The notes: generated by a model from the sequence alone, not told the origin. 64,000 nt of DNA from Gordonia hankookensis (GCF_014673215.1 NZ_JACWMS010000001.1:1364001-1428000), one strand, 5' to 3'; shown: positions 36,332 to 44,844, counted from the first letter of the stretch. Made by a program: numbers and translations.

Positions 36332-36965
36332 CCCGGTTCGGCCGCGCCCCTCGCCGGGGCGCGGCCACCAGGCCACGTATCGACGCACCCATCCACACAT
36401 CCAGGAACTCCCTGAGCTCCGATGCCGAGCGACCCGGCGAGCCCGGGTCGATGACCATGGATTGCAGTGTGCGCAAGACAATTTCGACCACGATGTCAAG
36501 ATCGCGGTCGGCGTAGCCCGCCCCCGCCCAGTCGACGTCCATCCGATCGACCATCGACCGCGCGAAGACGCGGCCGATCTCCGAGGTGATCTCGCCGACG
36601 ACCGGCACGCTGAGGCGGTCGTCGCGGAGCAACAGCCCGACGTAATCGTCGTCGCGGAGTTCTTCGAGCACGCCCGCAACGCCTTCCACCACTGCACCGT
36701 CGGCTGCCGTGATCCCGCGCAATCGCTCGGTCATCCGATCCAGGAGCGCACCGACGGCGTCGAGTGCGGTTGCCGAGAGCAACACCTCGGTGCTGGCGAA
36801 GTACCGGTAGACGGTCTGACGCGTGACGTCGAGCTCACGGGCGACATCGGCAATGCTCGTCGATGCCCCGCGTCTGTCGATGACCGTCCGGGTGGCGGCG
36901 AGAATCCGCGCGGTGGCCTCGTCGTCGTTGCGGGGCACCCGACCGCCCCAACCATGCGTCCTCAT
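36312..36965 (-). CDS. TetR-family regulator, divergent from CYP125-family P450
   Basis: A 217-residue TetR protein with a helix-turn-helix at about 37-56 (SIADVARELDVTRQTVYRYF). The C-terminal block VLRTLQSMVIDPGSPGRSASE and VDWAGAGYADRDLD mirror the TetR at 26565-27209, so the two are paralogues; neither resembles KstR or KstR2. A palindrome CGACCATAC-N15-GTATGGT lies in the divergent gap with the P450 at 37153. The ATG at 36965 is chosen as the family-length start. Confidence 0.87.
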   Translation of the reverse strand: MRTHGWGGRVPRNDDEATARILAATRTVIDRRGASTSIADVARELDVTRQTVYRYFASTEVLLSATALDAVGALLDRMTERLRGITAADGAVVEGVAGVLEELRDDDYVGLLLRDDRLSVPVVGEITSEIGRVFARSMVDRMDVDWAGAGYADRDLDIVVEIVLRTLQSMVIDPGSPGRSASELREFLDVWMGASIRGLVAAPRRGARPNRVSAVRR

Positions 36966-37055
36966 CGGCCTGCACCCGTCGACGCGATCCGGACCGGATT
37001 CATGGGAACAGACCCTACTGCCAGGCATGTTGTCGCGTCGAACCGCGCGGGCGAT

Positions 37056-37086
37056 CGACCATACGCATGAGATAAAGATGTATGGT
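37056..37086. promoter_or_regulatory. Putative TetR operator between TetR and P450
   Basis: CGACCATAC (37056-37064), 15-base spacer, GTATGGT (37080-37086): a perfect seven-base inverted repeat ACCATAC/GTATGGT. Located 66 bases upstream of the P450 ATG and 90 bases from the TetR ATG. Confidence 0.65.
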
Positions 37087-37152
37087 GTAGTGGCATCGGC
37101 CACACCGCGCGTGGTCCATCGCGACCCGCGCAGGCAAGAGCAGGGAGAACTC

Positions 37153-38409
37153 ATGACGGCAACCAGCAGCGGAGTCTGTCCATTCGGCGAAGGCTATGAC
37201 TTCACCGATCCCGACGTGCTCGAGCAGGGCATCCCCCGGGAGGAGTTCGCCCAACTCCGTCGCACCGCGCCGGTCTGGTGGAATGCACAGGCACCGGGCA
37301 CCTCGGTGTTCACCGACGGCGGCTACTGGGCGATCACGAAGCACCGCGACATCCGCGAGATCTCGAAGCGCAGCGACGTGTGGTCGACCAACGCGAAGGG
37401 CGCCATCATCCGGCTGCCGGACTACATGACCCCCGATCAGCTCGAGTTCACCAAGGCACTCCTGGTCAACCACGACCCGCCCGAGCACACCCGTCTCCGC
37501 AAGATCATCTCCCGCCTGTTCACACCCAAGGCCGTGAACGCGCTCTCCGAGGTGCTCACGGATTACGCACGCGACATCGTGACCGAGGCCGCGTCGAAGG
37601 ACACCGGAAACTTCGTCGACGACATCGCCATTCACCTACCGCTGCAGGCGATCCTGGATCTGATCGGCGTCGCCGAAGCCGACCGGTCACGAATCCACGT
37701 CCTGGTCGACGCCATCATCAACACCGACGATCCGGACCAGACGATCGACCCGACGATGGCCAATGCCGAACTGCTCGGGTACGCATACAACCTGGCAGAG
37801 GATCGGCGTAAGAACCCGACAGACGATGTGGTCACGATGCTGGTCAACGCCGATATCGACGGCGAGGCCCTCGACGAGACCGAATTCGGGTTCTTCGTCA
37901 TCCTGCTGATCACGGCGGGTAACGAGACCACCCGCAACGCGACCACGCACGGGATGAATGCGTTTCTGGAGAACCCCGCGCAATGGGAGCTCTTCAAGCG
38001 TGACCGGCCCAGCACCGCCGTCGACGAGATCCTCCGCTGGTCGAGCCCCGTCAACGCCTTCCAACGCACCGCCCTGGTCGACGCCGAGGTGGGCGGGGTG
38101 GCGATCCGGGCAGGCGAGCGTGTCGGATTGTTCTACGGCTCGGCCAACTTCGACGAGGACGTGTTCGACGCGCCGTTCACCTTCGACGTCACACGCGATC
38201 CGAACCCGCATCTCGCATTCGGTGGCAACGGCCCGCACTTCTGCATCGGGGCCAATCTCGCCAGGCTCGAGCTCAATCTGATCTTCACCGCGATCGCCGA
38301 CACCCTGCCGGACATCAGCAAGGTCGGCGACATGCGGCGCATCCGCTCCGGTTGGCTGAACGGCGTCAAGGACCTCCCGGTGCGCTATGGGGTCTGCCCG
38401 GCCTCCTGA
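37153..38409 (+). CDS. CYP125-family cytochrome P450, paralogue 2
   Basis: A 418-residue P450 closely similar to CYP125: APVWWNAQAPG (39-49), AGNETTR from 255, EILR at 292-295 and FGGNGPHFCIG with Cys364. It lacks the GKGGGFHDGG stretch of true CYP125 (here TSVFTDGGYW), which lies in the substrate-entry region, so the substrate may differ. The ATG has GGGAGA upstream. It has no KstR box; instead the CGACCATAC palindrome precedes it, suggesting control by the adjacent TetR. Confidence 0.88.
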   Translation: MTATSSGVCPFGEGYDFTDPDVLEQGIPREEFAQLRRTAPVWWNAQAPGTSVFTDGGYWAITKHRDIREISKRSDVWSTNAKGAIIRLPDYMTPDQLEFTKALLVNHDPPEHTRLRKIISRLFTPKAVNALSEVLTDYARDIVTEAASKDTGNFVDDIAIHLPLQAILDLIGVAEADRSRIHVLVDAIINTDDPDQTIDPTMANAELLGYAYNLAEDRRKNPTDDVVTMLVNADIDGEALDETEFGFFVILLITAGNETTRNATTHGMNAFLENPAQWELFKRDRPSTAVDEILRWSSPVNAFQRTALVDAEVGGVAIRAGERVGLFYGSANFDEDVFDAPFTFDVTRDPNPHLAFGGNGPHFCIGANLARLELNLIFTAIADTLPDISKVGDMRRIRSGWLNGVKDLPVRYGVCPAS

Positions 38410-38443
38410 GCCGTCCCACGAGTGCCTCGCGGGCACGGCATCG

Positions 38444-38476
38444 CGACCATACAGCGTCGAATTCGGTGTATTTTCG
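38444..38476. promoter_or_regulatory. Putative TetR operator upstream of third CYP125-family gene
   Basis: CGACCATAC (38444-38452), 15-base spacer, GTATTTTCG (38468-38476). The left half is identical and the spacing equal to the 37056 site; the right half matches 7 of 9. It lies 48 bases upstream of the P450 ATG. Confidence 0.6.
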
Positions 38477-38523
38477 AGTGACGTGGGCCACACTCGGGCC
38501 ACGACACGACCCGCGAGGACGAC

Positions 38524-39765
38524 ATGACTGCATCGGCCACCCGCAAGCTCGAGGACATCGACTTCACCGATCCCGACCTGCTGGAACGCGGTCTACCGCT
38601 GGCCGAGTTCGCCGTTCGCCGCGCAACCGCGCCCGTCTGGTGGAACAAGCAGGCGCTCGGCCAAACCTACTTCGACGACGACGGATTCTGGGTGATCAGT
38701 CGACACTCGGACATCAGGTCGATCTCGAAGGACACTGCGACGTGGTCGAACTGGGCCAAGGGCGCAGTGATGCGGGTGCCCGAACATGCGACGCGCGAGC
38801 AACTCGACGCATCGAGGTGCTTCCTGCTCAACATGGATCCGCCGGAGCACACCCGCATGCGCAAGATCGTCTCCCGCATGTTCACCCCGCGGGCGGTGGC
38901 ATCACTCGTGGAGTCGCTGTCGTCGGCGGCGCGCGAGATCGTGACATCCGCAGCCGAGAAGGGCAGTGGAAATTTCGTCGACGACATCGCAATCCACCTG
39001 CCGTTGCAGGCGATCCTCGGTCTGCTCGGCGTGCCGGCCGCCGACCATGACCATCTCTGCGACCTCGCAGATTCGATGGTCAATCCCGATGACCCCGACT
39101 CCAAGTACGACCCGCTCACCGCCAACACCGAGATGCTCGCCTACGCGTATGCCATGGCCGAGGATCGTCGGAAGAATCCCCGCGACGACCTGGTCACCAC
39201 GCTCGTCGAGGCCGACATCGACGGTCACGCACTGAGCGAGCTCGAGTTCGGCTTCTTCGTGATCCTGCTCGTCATCGCGGGCAACGAGACCACCCGAAAC
39301 GCGATCTCGCACGGCGTCAACGCATTTCTCGACAATCCCGATCAGTGGGCCCGCTACCGAAGCGATCGACCGGCGACCACCGTCGACGAGATCATTCGCT
39401 GGGCGACGCCGGTGCACTGCTTCCAGCGCACCGCGATCACCGACACCGAGGTCGCAGGAGTGCCGGTCGCCGCCGGGCAGCGCGTCGGGTTGTTCTACAG
39501 CTCGGCCAATTACGACGAGACCGTGTTCGACGACCCGTTCACCTTCGACATCACGCGAGATCCCAACCCACACCTGAGTTTCGGCGGCAACGGCGCCCAC
39601 TTCTGCATCGGCGCCAACCTCGCCCGGCTCGAGATGAACCTGATGTTCGGCACCCTCGCCGACATCGTCCCGGACATGTCCAAGATCGCCGAACCACAAC
39701 GTGTCCGGTCGGGCTGGCTGAACGGGGTCAAGGAACTACGCGTCTCGTACGTTCCCGGCTCCTGA
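38524..39765 (+). CDS. CYP125-family cytochrome P450, paralogue 3
   Basis: A 413-residue P450: APVWWNKQALG (37-47), AGNETTR from 252, EIIR at 289-292, FGGNGAHFCIG with Cys361. It resembles its upstream neighbour throughout and most likely arose by tandem duplication, including part of the promoter. The substrate pocket stretch is TYFDDDGFW instead of GGFHDGGYW. Sterol or terpenoid/alkyl side-chain oxidation is likely, but the substrate is unknown. Confidence 0.88.
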   Translation: MTASATRKLEDIDFTDPDLLERGLPLAEFAVRRATAPVWWNKQALGQTYFDDDGFWVISRHSDIRSISKDTATWSNWAKGAVMRVPEHATREQLDASRCFLLNMDPPEHTRMRKIVSRMFTPRAVASLVESLSSAAREIVTSAAEKGSGNFVDDIAIHLPLQAILGLLGVPAADHDHLCDLADSMVNPDDPDSKYDPLTANTEMLAYAYAMAEDRRKNPRDDLVTTLVEADIDGHALSELEFGFFVILLVIAGNETTRNAISHGVNAFLDNPDQWARYRSDRPATTVDEIIRWATPVHCFQRTAITDTEVAGVPVAAGQRVGLFYSSANYDETVFDDPFTFDITRDPNPHLSFGGNGAHFCIGANLARLEMNLMFGTLADIVPDMSKIAEPQRVRSGWLNGVKELRVSYVPGS

Positions 39766-39783
39766 GACGCGCGGCACTCCCCC

Positions 39784-40100
39784 GCCGGTCGAGAAACCAC
39801 CCCCGCCGGTCGCCCGCGAGAAACCACCCTCGCCGGTCGCCCGCGAGAAACCACCCTCGCCGGTCGAGTAGCCCGCGAGGAACGAGCGTGCGTATCGAGA
39901 CCACCCACAACATCCCAGGTCTCGATACGCCACTCGCCTAACGGCTCGCGACTACTCGACCAGCGAGTCAACAACGGCACGCAACCACGTCGCCGGTCGA
40001 GTAGCCCGCGAGGAACGAGCGTGCGTATCGAGACCACCCACAACATCCCAGGTCTCGATACGCCACTCGCCTAACGGCTCGCGACTACTCGACCAGCGAA
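39784..40100. repeat. REP-like repeat array with 110-bp perfect duplication, locus 6
   Basis: Fills the 347-base gap between P450 paralogue 3 and the convergent ligase; no gene is seen here. Three partial GCCGGTCG-CCCGCGAGAAACC units (from 39784) are followed by two identical 110-base copies, 39857-39966 and 39990-40099. Each copy is itself an inverted repeat (GGTCGAGTAGCCCGCGAGG ... CGACTACTCGACC). Confidence 0.93.
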
Positions 40101-40114
40101 GGTGGTGACGACCC

Positions 40115-41761
40115 TCAGCCGACCCCGCGCTCCGAGTTCTCCCAAAACTTCGCGCGCAGAGCCTTCTTGTCCGGCTTACCCAACGCCGTCAGCGGAAGCG
40201 ATTCGACGAAGACGACCTGCTTGGGCGACTGCACCGCACCCTTGCGGTCCTTCACCGACTGCTGGATCTCCTTGGTCACGAGCTCCTTGGCCTCGTCGCT
40301 CTGATCCGCGTCCCCGCGCAACACCACGACGGCGGTGACGGCCTCACCCCACTTGTCGTCGGGAACCCCGATCACGCCGACCTGACCGACCGACGCATGC
40401 TCGGCGACAACGTCTTCCACCTCGCGCGGGAACACGTTGAAGCCGCCGGTGACGATCATGTCCTTGGTGCGGTCGACGATGTACCAGAACCCGTCCGCGT
40501 CCTCACGGGCCACGTCGCCGGTACGCAGCCAGCCGTCCCGGAAGGTCTCCGCCGTCTGCTCCGGCAGACCCCAGTACCCCCCTGCCAGCAACGGCCCGGC
40601 CACGCAGATCTCGCCGGGCTCGCCCTGAGCCACCGGCTTGTCGTCGGGCCCCAGCAGCGCGGTCCGCAGGAATGCCGAGGGGCGGCCGCAGCTACTCAGC
40701 CGCCGGGTGTCCTCGCCGGGTTTCGGGTGGTCGTTCTTGCCGAGATAGCTGATGACCATCGGCGCCTCGGACTGCCCGTAGTACTGCGCGAAGATCGGAC
40801 CGAAACGTTCGATCGCCTCCGCGAGGCGCACCGGATTGATCGCCGACGCACCGTAATACACGGTTTCCAGCGACGAGAGGTCGCGGGTGCGGGAGTCCGG
40901 ATGATCCATCAACGCATAGAGCATCGACGGCACCAGCATCGTCGCGGTGATGCGCTCCTCCTCGATCACGCGCAGCACCTCTGCGGGATCGAACTTGGCC
41001 ATGACGACCATGGACCCACCCTTGATGAGCGTCGGCACGAAGAAGGCCGCGCCGGCATGCGAGAGCGGCGTGCACATCAGGAATCGTGGGTTCTCCGGCC
41101 ACTCCCACTCGGAGAGCTGGATCTGCGTCATCGTCGACATCGCACGCGCCGTACCGATGACGCCCTTCGGCTTGCCGGTGGTGCCGCCGGTGTAGGTGAT
41201 CGAGACGACATGTTCGGGCGGAAGGTCGGCGGCGACGAGCGGCCTGGGCTGATAGTTGGCCGCCTCCGCGATCACGTCACGGCCGTAGGCGGCGAGTTCC
41301 TCGGGAACCGGCCCGAGCGTCAGCACCTGCTTGAGGCTCTCGACACGCTCCATCAGCGCTGCGGCACGCTCGACGAACATCGGGACGGGATCGATGACGA
41401 GGGTGGTGACCCCGGCATCGGAGAGAACGTAGGCGTGGTCGTCGAGGGAGCCGAGCGGGTGCAGCGCCGTGCGGCGCCACCCCTGGGTCTGCCCGGCACC
41501 GATCACCAACAGCACCTCGGGCCGATTGAGTGCGAGGAGCCCGACCGTCGAGCCGGTCCCTGCCCCCATCGATTCGAACGCCTGCTGATAGCGACTGACC
41601 GCGTCGGCCATCTCGCGTCCGGTGAGCTCGGTGTCACCGAGGAACAGCACCTTGCGGTCGGCGTGGCGGCCCAGCGCGGCCACCAGCAGGTCGCCGAGGT
41701 GGGTGCCGCCCCGCAGATGGTCGAAGTCGGTCGTCGCATCCTGAACATCAGTCATGGTCAT
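40115..41761 (-). CDS. Acyl-CoA ligase (FadD family)
   Basis: A 548-residue ANL-family ligase with YTGGTTGKPKGV P-loop, YYGQSEAP, RTGDVARED and the C-terminal ITGGFNVFPREVE with ALGKPDKKALR. ATP-dependent CoA ligation of a carboxylic acid; the substrate is unknown. An in-frame ATG at 41755 is also possible. A near-consensus KstR box ends only six bases upstream of the 41761 ATG, so the mRNA may be leaderless. No close positional equivalent is evident in the M. tuberculosis sterol cluster. Confidence 0.87.
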   Translation of the reverse strand: MTMTDVQDATTDFDHLRGGTHLGDLLVAALGRHADRKVLFLGDTELTGREMADAVSRYQQAFESMGAGTGSTVGLLALNRPEVLLVIGAGQTQGWRRTALHPLGSLDDHAYVLSDAGVTTLVIDPVPMFVERAAALMERVESLKQVLTLGPVPEELAAYGRDVIAEAANYQPRPLVAADLPPEHVVSITYTGGTTGKPKGVIGTARAMSTMTQIQLSEWEWPENPRFLMCTPLSHAGAAFFVPTLIKGGSMVVMAKFDPAEVLRVIEEERITATMLVPSMLYALMDHPDSRTRDLSSLETVYYGASAINPVRLAEAIERFGPIFAQYYGQSEAPMVISYLGKNDHPKPGEDTRRLSSCGRPSAFLRTALLGPDDKPVAQGEPGEICVAGPLLAGGYWGLPEQTAETFRDGWLRTGDVAREDADGFWYIVDRTKDMIVTGGFNVFPREVEDVVAEHASVGQVGVIGVPDDKWGEAVTAVVVLRGDADQSDEAKELVTKEIQQSVKDRKGAVQSPKQVVFVESLPLTALGKPDKKALRAKFWENSERGVG

Positions 41762-41767
41762 CAAGAC

Positions 41768-41781
41768 TAGGACGTGTTACA
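41768..41781. promoter_or_regulatory. KstR-like box upstream of ligase
   Basis: TAGGACGTGTTACA differs from the KstR consensus at one fixed base (G for A in AAC). It sits immediately upstream of the minus-strand ligase start. Confidence 0.6.
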
Positions 41782-41858
41782 GACCAAGGGAAGCACCGGA
41801 CCCATATTTGCCGCTATGACATGGTGATATGTCGACCTTGAATCCGGCAACCAAGACA

Positions 41859-41872
41859 TAGAACACGTTTCA
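41859..41872. promoter_or_regulatory. KstR operator upstream of GyrA-like/GNAT gene
   Basis: TAGAACACGTTTCA matches all fixed positions of TnnAACnnGTTnnA. It is 60 bases upstream of the GNAT gene start and in the divergent gap with the ligase. Confidence 0.78.
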
Positions 41873-41931
41873 ATTCCGAGTCCTCGGTCAAGACGTCTCC
41901 CGCACACACGCGCACCCACTGAACTACGATC

Positions 41932-42591
41932 ATGGGCATGACCGATCTGGATCTGGCGACCACTCGCCGCGACATCACCGACGCTCTCCTGACCGCGCTG
42001 GAGCGCCGCCACGAAGTACTCGACGCCATCGTCGACGCCGAGAATCGCGCCGAGGCCGTCGCCACCGTCGCCACGCTGCTCGGCAAGTCGAAGCTCGGCG
42101 CCGAGGCGATCCTCGGCATGTCTCTCGAGCAACTCACCAAGGACGAGCGCCGGAAGAACCAGGCCGAGCTCGACGACCTGAACAACGCATTGACCTTCAC
42201 CCTCGCCGAACGCCCGGCCAGTAGTGGCGACACGCTCGAACTCCGCGCATTCACCGCTGACGACGCAGACCTGTTCAAGGTCCGTACCGAGGAATTGAAG
42301 GTCGCGGGCGACGGTTCGGGTAGCCCTGCGGGCGACCTGTCCGACGAGATCGCGAAGGCCACCGAGCGCGTCGACAACGAGGACGCCGTCTGGCTGGTCG
42401 CCCTCGAGGGCACCACCAAGGTCGGGCTGGTGTTCGGCGAACTCATCAACGGCGAGGTCGACGTGCGGATCTGGATCCATCCGGAGCACCGCAAGAAGGG
42501 GTATGGCACCGCAGCCCTTCGGAAGTCCCGCTCGGAGATGGCGGCGGACTTCCCCGGGGTGCCGATGGTGGTGCGGGCCCCGAGCGCCTGA
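41932..42591 (+). CDS. GNAT-family acetyltransferase with GyrA-like helical N-terminus
   Basis: A 219-residue two-part protein. The N-terminal half (about 12-90) resembles the GyrA/ParC segment containing RIxILxGLLxAL...AEAILDMRLxxLTxxERxK: here ITDALLTALERRHEVLDAI and AEAILGMSLEQLTKDERRK (57-75). No gyrase catalytic tyrosine domain is present. The C-terminal half (about 102-200) is a GNAT fold with the acetyl-CoA loop HRKKGYGTAAL (186-196). The substrate is unknown. An ATG at 41938 is an alternative start. Control by KstR is suggested by the upstream box. Confidence 0.8.
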   Translation: MGMTDLDLATTRRDITDALLTALERRHEVLDAIVDAENRAEAVATVATLLGKSKLGAEAILGMSLEQLTKDERRKNQAELDDLNNALTFTLAERPASSGDTLELRAFTADDADLFKVRTEELKVAGDGSGSPAGDLSDEIAKATERVDNEDAVWLVALEGTTKVGLVFGELINGEVDVRIWIHPEHRKKGYGTAALRKSRSEMAADFPGVPMVVRAPSA

Positions 42592-42610
42592 CCTCTGACC
42601 TCGAGAGCCG

Positions 42611-42681
42611 ATATGAATGCGGTGTGAGCGGGCGCCGACGACAACTATTGTCGCGGGTGCGCGCTCACACCGCATTCATAT
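42611..42681. terminator. Nested palindrome between convergent genes
   Basis: A perfect 20-base inverted repeat (42611-42630 with 42662-42681, starting ATATGAATGCGG) encloses a smaller hairpin CGACAA/TTGTCG. It lies between the GNAT gene (plus) and the NTF2-like gene (minus) and probably ends transcription from both sides, though there is no T-run. It is not a member of the GGTCGAGTAG repeat family. Confidence 0.6.
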
Positions 42682-42689
42682 GTGCGGCG

Positions 42690-43073
42690 TCAGGACTTTC
42701 GCCGCGGCACCCCGAACCGAGCGACGATCGCCCGGATCTTGTTGTCCTCGTCGACGACGAAGGACTCGGTCACCTGCGCGGCCAGGCCGAGCGTCTTGGG
42801 ACGGACGTGCACCCAGAATCGCGTCGACACCATGTGCCCGTCCACCTCGGCGGTGAAGCCACTGATGCGATGGATCAGCCGGAACTGCGGGCCACGTGCG
42901 AGCCCGCGTGCGATGTGGGCCCCGTTGCGTCCGGTCTTCATACCCATCTCGGTACGCGTGCAATCCGGATGCAGGGCGACCCCTGACGGGTCGTGACTGA
43001 CCAGCGCGTCCACGTAGGCCCGCGCCGACGCGATGAGCTGCGCTTCGCGCTCGGGGCCGGCGGTCGGTGTCAC
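42690..43073 (-). CDS. NTF2-like (SnoaL-type) protein
   Basis: A 127-residue NTF2-like protein (SARAYVDALVSHDPSGVALHPDCTRTEMGMKTGRNG; FRLIHRISGFTAEVDGHMVSTRFWV). The GTG start is three bases from the SDR stop, so it is the last gene of the KstR2-controlled SDR operon. It may bind or isomerise a ring-degradation intermediate; no catalytic assignment is possible. Confidence 0.8.
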   Translation of the reverse strand: MTPTAGPEREAQLIASARAYVDALVSHDPSGVALHPDCTRTEMGMKTGRNGAHIARGLARGPQFRLIHRISGFTAEVDGHMVSTRFWVHVRPKTLGLAAQVTESFVVDEDNKIRAIVARFGVPRRKS

Positions 43074-43075
43074 GT

Positions 43076-43972
43076 CTACCGTGCGCCGTAGACGGGCACC
43101 GGGACCGGCGACTTCGCCAGGATCTCGTCGACAACGGGCCCGAGTTCACCCGGCGTCCATTGCGATCCCTTGTCCTGCTCGGCGCTGCGCTGGAATGCGT
43201 CGACCACGGTGATCTTGCCGCCCTCGACCTCGAAGACGCGTCCGCTCACCGACGACGACTCCGGCGATCCGAGCCAGACCACCAGGGGCGAGATGTTCGC
43301 GGGGTCCATGGCGTCGAACGACCCGTCTGCCGGCGCGGCCATCTGTGCGGCCATCGCCTCGCCCGCACCCATGGTCATCTGGGTCCGTGCCGACGGTGCG
43401 ATCGCGTTCGCGGTGACGCCGTAGCCGCCCAGCTCTGCAGCCGCCTGAATGGTCAGGGCAGTGATACCGGCCTTGGCGGCAACGTAATTCCCCTGCCCGA
43501 CCGACCCGAACAGTCCTGCGCCCGACGAGGTGTTGATGATCCGGGCCGCGCGCTGCTCACCGGCCTTCGACTGCGCGCGCCAGTACGCGGCGGCATGGTG
43601 CAGCGTGACGAAATGCCCCTTGAGATGGACGCGGATCACCGCATCCCACTCGTCCTCCGACATCGCCACGAGCATCCGGTCGCGGACGAATCCCGCGTTG
43701 TTGACCAGGATGTCGAGGCAACCGAATTCCTTCACCGCGGTCTCGACCAGCGCAGCACCGTCGGCCCAGTCGGCGACATCGGCCACTCCAGCCACGGCGG
43801 ATCCACCCGCATCGGTGATCTCGCCGACCACGGCGTGCGCTGCGTCGGCGTCGAAGTCGTTGACCACGACCTTGGCCCCGTCGGCGGCGAAGGCCAGCGC
43901 ATGCGCGCGGCCGATCCCCTGTCCAGCACCCGTCACGATCGCGACGCGTCCCTCATTCAGCTTGTCAGCCAA
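43076..43972 (-). CDS. Short-chain dehydrogenase (Rv3548c-like)
   Basis: A 298-residue SDR with TGAGQGIGRA (14-23), NNAG near 94-97, a Ser in NTSSGAG and YVAAK. Gene order (two SDRs divergent from echA20) matches Rv3548c-Rv3549c of the KstR2 regulon. Sequence style is close to Hsd4A, suggesting a hydroxyacyl-CoA substrate. Its precise step in C/D-ring breakdown is not established. Confidence 0.88.
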   Translation of the reverse strand: MADKLNEGRVAIVTGAGQGIGRAHALAFAADGAKVVVNDFDADAAHAVVGEITDAGGSAVAGVADVADWADGAALVETAVKEFGCLDILVNNAGFVRDRMLVAMSEDEWDAVIRVHLKGHFVTLHHAAAYWRAQSKAGEQRAARIINTSSGAGLFGSVGQGNYVAAKAGITALTIQAAAELGGYGVTANAIAPSARTQMTMGAGEAMAAQMAAPADGSFDAMDPANISPLVVWLGSPESSSVSGRVFEVEGGKITVVDAFQRSAEQDKGSQWTPGELGPVVDEILAKSPVPVPVYGAR

Positions 43973-44018
43973 GACTTCTCCCCTTGTGTCGATTGTTCGG
44001 TGTCAGTGCGTGATCGGA

Positions 44019-44810
44019 TCACACCTGATTGTCTGCGGTGGCGACGGCCAGGAACGCCGGCTTCTCACCACCACCATGCACGGTCAGTGTCGATCCGGTG
44101 ATGTAACCGGCCAACGGGCTGAGCAGGAACGCCACCGCGTTGCCCACATCGGCGGGCATCGCGAGCCTGCCCATCGGGATGGTGGCCCCCACCGCGGCAA
44201 CCCCGTCGTCGTCGCCGAGGTGTAGGTGCGCCTGCTCGGTCAGCACCGCCCCACACACCACCGAGTTGACGCGGACCTGCGGTGCCCACTCGATCGCGAG
44301 TGAGGTCATAGCGTTGTCCAGACCTGCTTTCGCCGCACCGTAGGCCGACGTGCCCGGCGACGGCCGATGTCCGCTCACACTGGACACGTTGACGATCGCG
44401 CCGCCGGTCTCCTGTTGCCGCATCACCGCGTGGGCGGCGCGCGCCACGGTCAACGGTGCCAGCAGGTTCAGTTCGACGATCTTGCTCGTGAAGCGGGGGG
44501 ACGCGTCCGCCGCGAGCGCGAACGGCGAGCCGCCGGCATTGTTCACGACCCCGTCGAGTCTGCCGTGCGTCTGCGCGATCCCACGGATCATCTCGTCGAC
44601 GGCATCGGCGTCCCGGACATCGCAGGGGACGAACTCGACATCCGTGTCCTCACCGGGATTGCGCCCGCACACGACCGGGACCGCGCCCAGCTCGGCCAAC
44701 ACCCTCGTGATGCCGGCGCCGACGCCACGCGTGCCGCCGGTCACCAGGACGACCTTCTTGTCGATGCCGAGGTCATGGCCCTGACCTGCGGCCTGCGACT
44801 GTGCCTTCAT
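44019..44810 (-). CDS. Short-chain dehydrogenase (Rv3549c-like)
   Basis: A 263-residue SDR with TGGTRGVGAGI, NNAGG, VSSVSG and YGAAKAG. First gene of the minus-strand operon below the KstR2 box. The ATG giving MKAQSQAAG at 44810 is 20 bases from that box; an upstream in-frame start would add seven residues. It probably oxidises or reduces a CoA-linked ring intermediate. Confidence 0.87.
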   Translation of the reverse strand: MKAQSQAAGQGHDLGIDKKVVLVTGGTRGVGAGITRVLAELGAVPVVCGRNPGEDTDVEFVPCDVRDADAVDEMIRGIAQTHGRLDGVVNNAGGSPFALAADASPRFTSKIVELNLLAPLTVARAAHAVMRQQETGGAIVNVSSVSGHRPSPGTSAYGAAKAGLDNAMTSLAIEWAPQVRVNSVVCGAVLTEQAHLHLGDDDGVAAVGATIPMGRLAMPADVGNAVAFLLSPLAGYITGSTLTVHGGGEKPAFLAVATADNQV

Positions 44811-44830
44811 GGGTGCTACCCTACCAAACA

Positions 44831-44844
44831 ACCAAGCACTTGCT
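44831..44844. promoter_or_regulatory. KstR2 operator between SDR operon and echA20-ipdABC
   Basis: ACCAAGCACTTGCT matches the KstR2 consensus AnCAAGnnCTTGnT at every fixed position. It lies in the 77-base divergent gap and should control both operons; KstR2 is released by HIP-CoA. Confidence 0.9.

Noticed and set aside
39784..40100. CRISPR-like array of repeats
   Set aside because: Units are not separated by unique equal-length spacers, repeats are 110 bases or palindromic fragments, and no cas genes are present.
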